Assembly (NCBI RefSeq): GCF_013409575.1
Contig: NZ_JACCCY010000004.1
Span: 305,901 to 369,900, forward strand
DNA from: Macellibacteroides fermentans
GTDB lineage: Bacteria; Bacteroidota; Bacteroidia; Bacteroidales; Tannerellaceae
Direction of reading: 5' to 3'
DNA: 64,000 nt
Positions 44,120-52,238 of the stretch are shown here, one piece after another. A program made the position numbers and the translations under genes. Every line of letters starts with the position of its first letter. The stretch's first letter is position 1. The notes beneath the pieces were generated by a model. That model saw only the letters and a program-made list of their open reading frames with translations. It made no database searches and had not been told where the DNA came from.

Positions 44120-45478
44120 ATGAAGAAACAGATGAATGTGTCGCCAAGCGGCAAGAAGTGGTATGAATGGAATCGATTTTTCAGTGTAGTTTTTTTAGTG
44201 TGCACGATGTTTAATTTTGTTCCCGCTACCGGGCAGAAGTCAGCCAAACCAATGTTGTATAAGGTGAATTATGCATCAAAAGACTTTACTCAAACGCCTT
44301 ACAGAATGAAGACAAACGAGCCTGTAGTGGGTGAAGTGCTGCGATCGCAAGTGTATGAAGTGCTTGTCGTTGAAGGCGACTGGTTAAAGATAAAGCTCAG
44401 ACACGGTGAATATTATCTGTATAAATCGCGCCTTGACAAAGTGGATAAGCCGGATGTGGTGGCTTCTCCCTGGGCCAAAGAGTGGTTTGCCTATAACGAT
44501 GCTTACATCGGTACGGCCGGTGAGTGGGGCGAGGTGGCCGACGACTGGACCAAACCGGTTACCCGTGCCGAAATGGCGGAGTTTCTTGTGCATGATATCA
44601 TGGAGAATATTTATGGCAACTGGTCGGTGAAGTTTACGTTGAAAGGGGTAGTGGAAGCTCCCGTACAGGGTTTCTTTACCGATACGGAAAGTTTTTATGC
44701 GGGCCGGTTGGCTTACTGGGGGATTGTTCCCGGCGGAAAGTTCAACCCGCAGGGTACGGTTACTTATGGTGAGATGACGGATCTTGTTTTCAAGCTGATG
44801 GAGTACGACAGCAAGCGCGACAACCGGAGCAGCAGGCTGACCAAAGCAGATATTGCGGCTTTCGGTATAGGCGGCGACAAAAATCCCAATGCGCTTTGTA
44901 CCAAGGAGCAGGCCCGGATGCTTTGCGACAAGGTTTTGATATGGAACCACGATCAGGAACGGGTGACCGGTGCCAAGTATGAGGCGACTGCGAATGTGAA
45001 GTATGGGGGTACTGTATCTATGTGCGATGGTACGTTTACCATAAAGACCATGCTGGGTAAAAAACCCAATCAGCCCCATCTTTTTGTTAATGCCGCGGGC
45101 AAGGTGGAACTGAGCAATTCTCAGAAGCAACAGTTCCGGATTACATACAAGAAGACCGCTTTGAATATGAACAGACAGCCTATGTCTTTATTCACCATTC
45201 AGACCATGGATGGCCGATACCTGGGGATAGCGGGTACGCCCGTTAATGGCAGCCGGCTTATTGCCCAGAAAGAGGAGTTCTTGTGGTGGCTGGAGCATGG
45301 ACCATCCGAAGATTACCAATATACCACTTTCATGGAAGTGCCCTTTAATTATCATCAGATAGTGAATGTTTCGGGATGGAAAACAGCCGACGGCACTCCT
45401 GTAATCACATGGTTTTGGCGACATGGAACAGGTTCCGACGCCAACAACTGTAAGTTTATCTTCAGCAAAGTAAAGTAG
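44120..45478 (+). CDS. secreted protein with SH3b-like, SLH-like and lectin-like parts
   Basis: 452 aa. Long signal peptide (cut near PATGQK). Residues about 45-105 look like a bacterial SH3 domain (KTNEPVVGEVL, VVEGDWLKIKL). About 115-300 contain three SLH-like helices: VTRAEMAEFLVHD, VTYGEMTDLVFKLM and CTKEQARMLCDKVL. The C-terminus (about 310-452) is beta-rich with QTMDGRYLGIAGTPVNGSRL, suggestive of a ricin-B-type carbohydrate-binding fold. The protein may attach to the cell wall or surface glycan. SLH-like repeats are unusual in a Gram-negative Bacteroidales, and the domain calls are by eye. Confidence 0.68.
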   Translation: MKKQMNVSPSGKKWYEWNRFFSVVFLVCTMFNFVPATGQKSAKPMLYKVNYASKDFTQTPYRMKTNEPVVGEVLRSQVYEVLVVEGDWLKIKLRHGEYYLYKSRLDKVDKPDVVASPWAKEWFAYNDAYIGTAGEWGEVADDWTKPVTRAEMAEFLVHDIMENIYGNWSVKFTLKGVVEAPVQGFFTDTESFYAGRLAYWGIVPGGKFNPQGTVTYGEMTDLVFKLMEYDSKRDNRSSRLTKADIAAFGIGGDKNPNALCTKEQARMLCDKVLIWNHDQERVTGAKYEATANVKYGGTVSMCDGTFTIKTMLGKKPNQPHLFVNAAGKVELSNSQKQQFRITYKKTALNMNRQPMSLFTIQTMDGRYLGIAGTPVNGSRLIAQKEEFLWWLEHGPSEDYQYTTFMEVPFNYHQIVNVSGWKTADGTPVITWFWRHGTGSDANNCKFIFSKVK

Positions 45479-45487
45479 CTCTCTTTT

Positions 45488-45553
45488 CCCTTGTGAAGGG
45501 GGGCCCTTCTTCTCTTTCCATGAGAAGGGGGGCTTCTACCCTTGTGAAGGGTA
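45488..45553 (+). terminator. cluster of short hairpins after the SH3b/SLH gene
   Basis: CCCTTGTGAAGGG at 45488-45500, a CTTCTC/GAGAAG stem, then TACCCTTGTGAAGGGTA at 45537-45553. They follow the stop by 10 bp and likely end transcription, though T-runs are weak. Confidence 0.45.
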
Positions 45554-45557
45554 GCAC

Positions 45558-45724
45558 CTTCTTTTCCTTGATGAAAAGAAGCAAAAATCAAGACTGCGCC
45601 TGGTTGAGCTAAAGCTGTCTGCTGGAGGCTGAACGGAAATAAACTCGCTTCGCTCAAACAGATTTCCGTTTTAACCGCTTCCATCAGTCAGCTTTTTAAC
45701 GCTCCCCCAGCCGAGGTCGGGTCC
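45558..45724 (+). repeat. CTTGAT-loop interspersed repeat, copy B
   Basis: Hairpin CTTCTTTTC, loop CTTGAT, GAAAAGAAG (45558-45581), then AAATCAAGACTGCGCC, GCTGAACGGAAATAAACTCG and CGCTCAAACAGATTTCCG, as in copy A. The stem differs from copy A but stays paired. Confidence 0.85.
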
Positions 45725-46008
45725 TTCTTTGCGGCTCGCCTCCGGCATCGCCCGTTCCTATCACCTCCAACCTGCCCCTACCATCTGCCCATTCCCATCT
45801 TTCACCCCAAACTACCTGTACCTTCTCCCTAATCCCACTAGCTTGGTTAGATAGCCCTCTTTACTGCCCCAGTAAGCCAGAACAACGTAGCGCATTCAAG
45901 AAAGAGAAGTCAACGCTTGAAACGGCAACCGGAGGAACGGGTATCAATCTGAACAGCGCAGCGTATTCACAAAAGAGGGGGGTATTTGATTTGGCCTCAG
46001 CGGAGGGG

Positions 46009-46154
46009 ACGTAAAGAAAACCAGGAAGGAAGCCGGAGAAGCGGAAAGCTGTTTGAGCGCAGCGAGTTCTTTCCGCGCGGCTGAGAGTATGGTTTTTAGT
46101 CCCCGCCGCGTCAGCCTTGATTTTTTTGATTCTTTTTTATCAAGAAAAAAGAAT
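46009..46154 (-). repeat. CTTGAT-loop interspersed repeat, copy C (inverted)
   Basis: On the minus strand: ATTCTTTTTT, loop CTTGAT, AAAAAAGAAT (46129-46154), then AAATCAAGGCTG, AACTCGCTGCGCTCAAACAG and TTTCCGC. Inverted relative to copy B, about 285 bp away. Confidence 0.8.
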
Positions 46155-46714
46155 ATATTAAAATGATCGTTTAGAAAGAAATAGCTTTAGACTGTAAAGC
46201 CAAAGCAATTACGGAGAGAAAAAAGAATATATTAAAAAATTAATTAACAAAATTTAATTGTTAAACATCAATTTTTATTAAACTATTGATAACCTCAAAG
46301 TGTTTTAGTTTCAAATTACCCTATTTGCTAGTGAGCATTATTTCAATTTCTTATGAGCACTGATTGCCTTATCTTTTTAGGCTAAACCCTGCTTTTGTAA
46401 GAAATATTCTTGATTTGGTCTGTTATTGTCGGAGATAACGGATATGAAACTTTGAGAAATTTATGACTATTTAAATTCTATTATGTGACAATGTTTAGTA
46501 TGTGATTTATGATTGCACCTGTCCAAGGGTGCTGATTTTATTTTTCCCAATCTTACAGACATTCCTATTTGTATGCTTCTTTAACAGAGAGGTTATGCCC
46601 TTGTTACGCATGGGTATGAATATACGTGTATTTATTACTTCGTATAGGGGGATGGTCTGCTATAAAAAATTTCTTATTCAATATCCTTTTATTAACAATT
46701 TAATTGAAAAGATC

Positions 46715-47491
46715 ATGAAACGTATCGCTTTTGTAGTGGTTGCAATGTTTGTAACCGCAATGGCTTATGCACAGCCCCATGCAGATATCACCAGCTTAGG
46801 AAATAATAATACCGCTACAATTCAACAGGTTGCCGGCGAAAACTGGGCCTTTATCATGCAGGACCTGGGTATGAGTGAAAATAACACTGCAACTATCATA
46901 CAAAGTTATGGCAACAGTGAAGGCAATCATGCCAATATATTCCAGACAATGATCGACAACGTTGCCGAAATCACCCAGGGTGGATTGGATAATACGACTA
47001 CCATCAACCAATGGGGTATCGATAATTTTGCGAAAGTATGGCAGTTGGGTGAAAACAGTACGATTACTATCAATCAACATCCGATGTCTACTTTAAATAC
47101 GGTGGATTTCCGACAGAACGGTATCAACCTATCCGCTGTAATTGATCAGTATGGTACTCAAAACAAAGTGAAATTGATGCAGGGTGGCGAAGATGGCGAT
47201 CTTAATATTCTGCAAAGGGGTACCGGTAATAAAGTTGTAGGCATTGGTGGCGGCTTCTTTAATCCCGATCCTTATGGCTATTTTATGGGCGATCACTTGG
47301 ATATAGATCAGATCGGTCAGGCAAACACCGTTCGTCTGTGGTCTGGTGTAGCTGGTGCTACCGTAGATATTTTGCAGAATGGAAATGGCAATACGGCTAC
47401 GGTTTATCAGACTGCTACGCCTACCTTTAATGCACCTATGATGGTTCCTCAGAATCCTAATTTGATGGGAGGACCTGGATTTCCGTGGTAA
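46715..47491 (+). CDS. curlin-repeat amyloid subunit (CsgA/CsgB-like)
   Basis: 258 aa. Signal peptide MKRIAFVVVAMFVTAMAYA, then repeated N-x5-Q strands typical of curlin: NNNTATIQQ, NNTATIIQSYGN, NHANIFQT, NTTTINQWGIDN, NTATVYQT. The repeats are less regular than in E. coli CsgA and the protein is longer (CsgA is 151 aa); a glycine/methionine-rich tail ends PGFPW. It would assemble into amyloid fibres outside the cell through the CsgG pore encoded downstream. The ATG at 46715 is chosen because it begins the signal peptide. Confidence 0.9.
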   Translation: MKRIAFVVVAMFVTAMAYAQPHADITSLGNNNTATIQQVAGENWAFIMQDLGMSENNTATIIQSYGNSEGNHANIFQTMIDNVAEITQGGLDNTTTINQWGIDNFAKVWQLGENSTITINQHPMSTLNTVDFRQNGINLSAVIDQYGTQNKVKLMQGGEDGDLNILQRGTGNKVVGIGGGFFNPDPYGYFMGDHLDIDQIGQANTVRLWSGVAGATVDILQNGNGNTATVYQTATPTFNAPMMVPQNPNLMGGPGFPW

Positions 47492-47596
47492 TTGAGGTTT
47501 GTAGATGATAAAAGTATCCCCTGTTCCACAGGGAGCAGGGGGTTGCCGGTGGGTGCTGCCGAAAGGCCCTTCAGGGTTAATTGTAGGAGGTAAATT

Positions 47597-48178
47597 ATGA
47601 GAACAATTATTCTTTTTTTGATCTGCCTTTTAGGTGTATTCTTCCAGGGAAGCTCGCAGGAGGTTGTAAACAACGTAGGAGGAAATCTTATGGAAACGAT
47701 CCGGCAGATCAGTCCATTGCAAGGGGCGGATCAGCTGAATATACAGACGTTTCGGCAACCGGACTGTGGGAATGGGAACCTGGTTAGTATAACACAGCTG
47801 GGTTATAATAACCGTGTGCTGACTGTTCAGCAGGGTTCCTGTAATATGCTTTCGTTAACGCAGATAGGGTATAACAATGGGTTGGTTGCTTGGCAGGTGG
47901 GCGAGTCGAACTGGATTGACGGATACACGCAACAGAATTATTCCGAAAATTCGTTGTGTGACAGGTTGGTTCAGGTAGGTGAGTTCCTGCATTTTGACGC
48001 GCGGGGATTAGCGGGGTCCGGATGGTCCGAGAACAGGGTGACACAAATTGGGAATAACCTGTCTTTTCAGATCAATGCGGTTTTGCCCGGCTCGGGCGAA
48101 GGAATTAAAGTTACTCAAACCGGAAGGGATATGCGGGTTGTGATTGAGCAGTCTTATTTCTCTTTCCCTTTAAGATAG
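47597..48178 (+). CDS. second curlin-repeat protein (CsgB-like nucleator candidate)
   Basis: 193 aa with a signal peptide (cut near GSSQEV). It shows curlin-like units such as NGNLVSITQLGYNN, NMLSLTQIGYNNGLVAWQVG and ENRVTQIGNNLS, fewer and more spaced than in the upstream subunit. Two or three cysteines (CGNGN, GSCNM, LCDR) are unusual for curlin. Order after the larger subunit suggests a nucleator or minor subunit; that split of roles is inference. It lies 105 bp after the first subunit gene and 4 bp before csgE. Confidence 0.82.
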   Translation: MRTIILFLICLLGVFFQGSSQEVVNNVGGNLMETIRQISPLQGADQLNIQTFRQPDCGNGNLVSITQLGYNNRVLTVQQGSCNMLSLTQIGYNNGLVAWQVGESNWIDGYTQQNYSENSLCDRLVQVGEFLHFDARGLAGSGWSENRVTQIGNNLSFQINAVLPGSGEGIKVTQTGRDMRVVIEQSYFSFPLR

Positions 48179-48182
48179 TTTG

Positions 48183-48707
48183 ATGGACGGATTAAATGGA
48201 ATTGTTATGATCGTTTTTACTGGCATCGTACTGGCCTCTCTTTTAATGGGTCACTCTGTCTCGCCCGGGTTCCGGGTGCAGCAGGGTGATTCCATAAAGG
48301 GGACGAATGTACCCGAAAAGCTCACCCGGTTGGTGGAGCAGGTAAAGAAATCGGCCAATCGCTCGGACGATGTGGAGATGGAGTTGGACGGGTTGTTGGT
48401 GGATAATACCAAAACCAAGGGAGGGAAGGATTTTTACGATCTGTTTTTTGCTTCGTGGGAGGCGCCTCTCAATGCCCGGAATTTTACCATCACCATTAAC
48501 GAAAAACCTTACCGGCTCACAACAACGTTTATTGTGGTGATGATCAACGAGAATGTGGTGTATGAGGCACTTCTTCAGCCTCGCTTGGATGTGATCGAGT
48601 ATATGACGGCGGAGGCCGTACAGATGGCTCAGTCGTATCTGATTAATTATGAGGAGATAAACAGGGAGCTGAACGGCGACGATCTTTCGGGGTCGGGTAT
48701 TTATTAA
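48183..48707 (+). CDS. csgE: curli assembly protein CsgE
   Basis: 174 aa. Membrane-type signal at the start, then the CsgE core: GKDFYDLFFASWEAP, NFTITINEKP and VVYEALLQPRLDVIEYM. CsgE caps the periplasmic face of CsgG and guides subunits into the pore (known from E. coli). Longer than E. coli CsgE (129 aa), with an extra segment after the signal. ATG at 48183 is used; an in-frame TTG directly before it adds one residue. Confidence 0.9.
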   Translation: MDGLNGIVMIVFTGIVLASLLMGHSVSPGFRVQQGDSIKGTNVPEKLTRLVEQVKKSANRSDDVEMELDGLLVDNTKTKGGKDFYDLFFASWEAPLNARNFTITINEKPYRLTTTFIVVMINENVVYEALLQPRLDVIEYMTAEAVQMAQSYLINYEEINRELNGDDLSGSGIY

Positions 48708-48767
48708 GCGTGGGTTCCCATAAGCAGTAGGGTAAAAGAATGCTTGCTTTGTTGAATCTTGAAAAAT

Positions 48768-49193
48768 ATGGATCATATGAAAATCTTGTATAATGTGTTG
48801 GTTTTTTTCTTGCTGCTTGCCGGGGTGAAGGGGGTTGCTCAGGATTTTGTGTATACGCCCAAGAATCCTGCCTTTGGCGGAAATCCCTATAACTACAGCT
48901 GGTTGCTGAGCTCGGCGCAGGCTCAGAACACTCACACGGATGAATCGTATTTGTATGAGCAGACGAAGACTGATCCGATGAAGGATTTTGCCGAGAGTTT
49001 GAATCAGCAGATTCTGAGTCAGCTTGCCCGTAAGATCATTGCCAACCAGTTTGGCGAGGAGGCGCTTACTTCCGGTACGTATATTCTGGGTAATTACCAG
49101 ATCGAGATTGGTACGCAGAGTGATGGGATCCGTATCAATATCCTGGATAAGGAGAGTGGTAGCAGTACTACCGTTTCTGTACCGTATATGTAG
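48768..49193 (+). CDS. csgF: curli assembly protein CsgF
   Basis: About 141 aa. The mature N-terminus shows the CsgF hallmark DFVYTPKNPAFGGNPYNYSW right after signal cleavage near GVAQ; in E. coli this segment plugs into the CsgG pore. The beta-rich C-terminus (TYILGNYQIEIG, SSTTVSVP) is also typical. It anchors the nucleator at the surface (known). Start at the ATG of MDHMKIL; the internal ATG at 48777 is equally possible. Confidence 0.93.
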   Translation: MDHMKILYNVLVFFLLLAGVKGVAQDFVYTPKNPAFGGNPYNYSWLLSSAQAQNTHTDESYLYEQTKTDPMKDFAESLNQQILSQLARKIIANQFGEEALTSGTYILGNYQIEIGTQSDGIRINILDKESGSSTTVSVPYM

Positions 49194-49218
49194 TATTTAC
49201 TTGCTTTAACTATAGAGT

Positions 49219-50598
49219 ATGAATAAAAAGAACAGGCCATTGAAGGCTTTTTTCCTACTGGTTGCGCTGTTTCTTTCTGCATGTGGCACGTACATGCAGC
49301 AGCCTTTGGAGCCCCGAAGAGCGAGCCTGGGTCCGGAATCGCCCGCAAAACGGATTCTGCTGGACCTGCCCGAACCGAAGGAGAAAATTGTGACGGCTGT
49401 TTATAAGTTCAGGGACCAGACGGGCCAGTACAAGCCTTCCGACAATGGCGCGAATTGGTCGACCGCTGTTACACAGGGGGCTACCACGATTTTGATCCGG
49501 GTGCTGGAGGAATCGGGCTGGTTTATTCCCATCGAACGTGAAAATATTTCCAATTTATTGAATGAAAGGAAGATCATCCGATCGAGCCGGGCGCAATATG
49601 AGAAGAACGAGGATGTGCTGCTACCCCCCTTGTTGTTTGCCGGTGTTATCCTGGAGGGTGGCATCATCTCTTACGAGACCAACGTGCTAACGGGTGGGTC
49701 CGGGGTGCGTTATATGGGTATCTCGTTGTCCGGACAGTACCGCGAAGACCGGGTGAGTATTTACATCCGGGCGGTGTCTACGTCCAACGGCCAGGTGCTG
49801 AAGACGGTCTACACAACCAAGTCGATCTTGTCGCAGGAGGTGTCGGCGGGGGTATTCAAATATGTTTCTGCCAAGCGTCTGCTGGAGGCGGAGACGGGAT
49901 TCACCTACAATGAACCTACCGAGATCTGTATCACAGAGGCCATCGAGAAGGCGGTGGAGAGCCTGATTATTGAAGGGGTGAAGGGACGGCTGTGGTCGCT
50001 GAAGTCGCCGGCCGATTCTGCTTCGGTGGCATTTGCCAATTACGAGCATGAGAAAGATATGGCGTATCAGCTGGATCCTATCGGCCGGAACCTGGATGCA
50101 GAGAGGCGTGGCTGGCTTTCGGTGGGTGCCCAGGCTGGTACAGGTTACTACTCGGGCGATTTCTCTAACGACGAGGTCCGGCCCAAGGTTTCGCTTACGT
50201 TGGGCGTGGCGCTGAACCGCTACTTCTCGCTTGATTCCGAATGGGGTTTCCGGAACTTGCGAGTGCCGGGGGTGGTGAACGATCATTCTTATTTTGGCGA
50301 TCTTTCACTGCGCTATGTGTTGCTGCCCTTCGAACGTTTCTCGCCCTTTGTACTGTTGGGCGGTGGATATGATTATAACAGCGACGGGGTGGGATTGTCT
50401 GCCAGAAAGTACCTGCCCAAATTGAATGGTGCGCTGGGTATAGAATACATGGTTGGCAAGAAATGCGGACTTACGTTATCGTCTGGTGTGAATTATTACC
50501 TGGACGACCGTTTCGACGGGAGTAGTGTTGGCAAACGGAATGACCTGAATTGGGGTGTCTCGTTGGGTGTTAGGTTATATTTTTTGAACATGAAGTAA
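49219..50598 (+). CDS. csgG: CsgG curli secretion channel with extra barrel-like domain
   Basis: 459 aa. Lipobox LSAC (C22). Residues about 25-275 are CsgG: IVTAVYKFRDQTGQYK, FIPIERENISNLLNERKIIR, YMGISLSGQYREDRVSIYIRA. Residues about 300-459 have alternating beta strands ending in LGVRLYFLNMK with an aromatic near the end, like a small outer-membrane beta barrel of the OmpA/PorT type. E. coli CsgG is 277 aa, so this tail is additional. It forms the outer-membrane pore for curlin export. The barrel call is by pattern only. Confidence 0.92.
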   Translation: MNKKNRPLKAFFLLVALFLSACGTYMQQPLEPRRASLGPESPAKRILLDLPEPKEKIVTAVYKFRDQTGQYKPSDNGANWSTAVTQGATTILIRVLEESGWFIPIERENISNLLNERKIIRSSRAQYEKNEDVLLPPLLFAGVILEGGIISYETNVLTGGSGVRYMGISLSGQYREDRVSIYIRAVSTSNGQVLKTVYTTKSILSQEVSAGVFKYVSAKRLLEAETGFTYNEPTEICITEAIEKAVESLIIEGVKGRLWSLKSPADSASVAFANYEHEKDMAYQLDPIGRNLDAERRGWLSVGAQAGTGYYSGDFSNDEVRPKVSLTLGVALNRYFSLDSEWGFRNLRVPGVVNDHSYFGDLSLRYVLLPFERFSPFVLLGGGYDYNSDGVGLSARKYLPKLNGALGIEYMVGKKCGLTLSSGVNYYLDDRFDGSSVGKRNDLNWGVSLGVRLYFLNMK

Positions 50599-50609
50599 TA
50601 TAGTTTGGT

Positions 50610-51251
50610 ATGAATAAGTATATATATGTGGGATGCCTGTTGTTTATTTCTGCCTGCTTCGGGTGCGAATCGGATAAGTTGGATGTACTGAATTACGGGA
50701 CCATCGAAGGACAGGTGCTGGATGGGGAGAGTTATCAACCACTCTCGGGAGTTATGATAAGTACCACGCCTGCCAGTATTACGTTACTGACCGACGCGGA
50801 GGGGCGCTTTTCTATCCCGAAGGTGAAGGAGGGTGATATCGAGGTGAACCTGAAACGGAAGGATTATATTGCCAATTCGCTGAAGGTGGCGGTGTACGAG
50901 AATGAAGTGACGAATATGAATTTCCTGATTTTCAAGGATTACAACGAAACGGGAAATATATCTATTTATGATCCGGTACCGGGCAACGGTGCAGTGGATC
51001 AGCATCTGGCCATTACCCTGAAATGGAATGTGGAGGGTAAAAAGGCCGGTGTAGAGCTGTTGTATAGTATCTACCTGTTTGAATCGAATTCGACGGTGCA
51101 GAATTTATTGAGTGAGGATGTGATCTTGAAGGAGGTGGTGACCGACAATCTGAAGCCTAACACTACCTACTATTGGTATGTGGTGGCCAAACATGAAGGG
51201 AACCGGGTGGCAAATAGTCCGACCTGGACTTTTAAAACGGGTGAAAAATAG
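50610..51251 (+). CDS. lipoprotein with regulatory-like and FN3-like domains, curli operon
   Basis: 213 aa. Lipobox near FISAC or CFGC. Residues about 30-110 are a carboxypeptidase-regulatory-like (CnaB-type) domain: GTIEGQVLDGESYQPLSGVMI, LTDAEGRFSIP. About 115-213 fit a fibronectin-III-like fold ending in NTTYYWYVVAKHEG and WTFKTG. It is 11 bp after csgG, so it is very likely part of the curli machinery. It could anchor or guide fibres in place of CsgC/CsgH, neither of which is present. Function is inferred from position only. Confidence 0.75.
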   Translation: MNKYIYVGCLLFISACFGCESDKLDVLNYGTIEGQVLDGESYQPLSGVMISTTPASITLLTDAEGRFSIPKVKEGDIEVNLKRKDYIANSLKVAVYENEVTNMNFLIFKDYNETGNISIYDPVPGNGAVDQHLAITLKWNVEGKKAGVELLYSIYLFESNSTVQNLLSEDVILKEVVTDNLKPNTTYYWYVVAKHEGNRVANSPTWTFKTGEK

Positions 51252-51282
51252 TTTTTTACTACATTCCTGGGTTTTTTTATTG

Positions 51283-51320
51283 AAGGGGCCTTTTCATTTG
51301 GTGAAAGAGGCTCCTTTTTT
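51283..51320 (+). terminator. terminator of the curli operon
   Basis: AAGGGGCCTTTTCA and TGAAAGAGGCTCC pair imperfectly around TTTGG, then TTTTTT. It lies about 30 bp after the lipoprotein stop. Confidence 0.7.
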
Positions 51321-51546
51321 GTTCTTTAGAATATCGGTTTCTCTATTAAGTAAGATTGTGATCTTTTTCCTTTATGCAGGATGTTCAAATAATGGGAGCT
51401 GATGCTCTGCATTCTATTCTTAATAAAAAATTGAAAAATAATGAAGTTATATTGTTTTTTTTACTATATTGTTGCCATATTAACTTCCTTATTTTAAAGG
51501 TGGTAAAGGCTTTTGGAACACTATTTTATTTGAACATTAGTTGGGT

Positions 51547-52146
51547 ATGAACACGAAACGGTATTGGGACAATCTTGATTTGCCGAATGATGATTTTGCA
51601 TTGATTCAGATCAGTTCGGTCAGATTATTGGAGAGCGGGGTGTTGAGTAGCAGATCTCGCTTGTTGGAGCTTAGAAATGCATTCAATGAGGAAAAATCTT
51701 CTGTACGGAAGACAAATTGGGGTGTTGCATTTGCTTTGTTGCTGATTTTTATCGGTGGTTTTATTTCATTTACGGTCTTTATCAAAGATGAGTCCCTCTC
51801 TATACCTGGCATCCTACTTATATTGGCTGGTTTGTTGGTTGTATACATTTCTGATAAGTTCTGGTCTTCACGTTCTGCTTCGTTATTTCCGGCAGATGTT
51901 GTATTGGAGAAGTTTAACTTATTGAAGGGTTTGCAGGATGTTGTTACGAATATCAACGCAATGTGGCCCTACGAATCAGCTCCTTTAGAATCAGTAGAGA
52001 TCAATTATTTATATAATTTGCCCGCAGATCTGCCACAATTTCTGAAAGAAGCCGATCGGCTTATCTCCGATTTTGAAAATGAGGCGCGGGTTGCAATCGA
52101 TAAGAAGTACTGCCAATGTAAGAAACCATTGTATGTATATAACTGA
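51547..52146 (+). CDS. hypothetical protein with two membrane helices
   Basis: About 199 aa. Two adjacent membrane segments (GVAFALLLIFIGGFISFTVF, about residues 59-80; GILLILAGLLVVYI, about 87-103) are flanked by soluble helical parts. The C-terminus has a CQCKKP cluster. No family recognised. ATG at 51547 is used; a TTG six bases earlier is also in frame. It has its own gap of 295 bp from the curli operon, whose terminator lies within, so it is probably transcribed alone. Confidence 0.65.
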   Translation: MNTKRYWDNLDLPNDDFALIQISSVRLLESGVLSSRSRLLELRNAFNEEKSSVRKTNWGVAFALLLIFIGGFISFTVFIKDESLSIPGILLILAGLLVVYISDKFWSSRSASLFPADVVLEKFNLLKGLQDVVTNINAMWPYESAPLESVEINYLYNLPADLPQFLKEADRLISDFENEARVAIDKKYCQCKKPLYVYN

Positions 52147-52176
52147 TGATTCGGATTTAAAATATGACAGGAATAA

Positions 52177-52213
52177 ACAGGAAAGGTTGCCTCATTTGGG
52201 CAACCTTTCCTGT
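52177..52213. terminator. bidirectional terminator
   Basis: ACAGGAAAGGTTGCC pairs perfectly with GGCAACCTTTCCTGT around a 7-nt loop. It lies between two converging genes. Confidence 0.85.
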
Positions 52214-52238
52214 ATGTGGATCTTATTTTATCTCAGAA

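Larger units (their letters stand above)
45479..46714. other. 1.2-kb gap with repeats upstream of the curli operon
   Basis: No convincing gene. It begins with short hairpins (45488-45500 and 45537-45553, both built on CCCTTGTGAAGGG), then repeat copies B and C in opposite orientation. The last 500 bp are AT-rich and should contain the curli promoter. A frame open from 46502 into the curlin gene lacks a signal peptide and is not used. Confidence 0.55.

Noticed and set aside
44035..44247. 70-codon minus-strand frame
   Set aside because: It lies mostly antisense to the signal-peptide region of the SH3b/SLH protein and shows no family features.
46502..46714. Upstream extension of the first curlin gene
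   Set aside because: The frame is open, but the internal ATG at 46715 starts a perfect signal peptide; the extension would place it in mid-protein.
48243..48935. 230-codon antisense frame across csgE and csgF
   Set aside because: Both sense genes are well supported by family motifs; the antisense protein has none.
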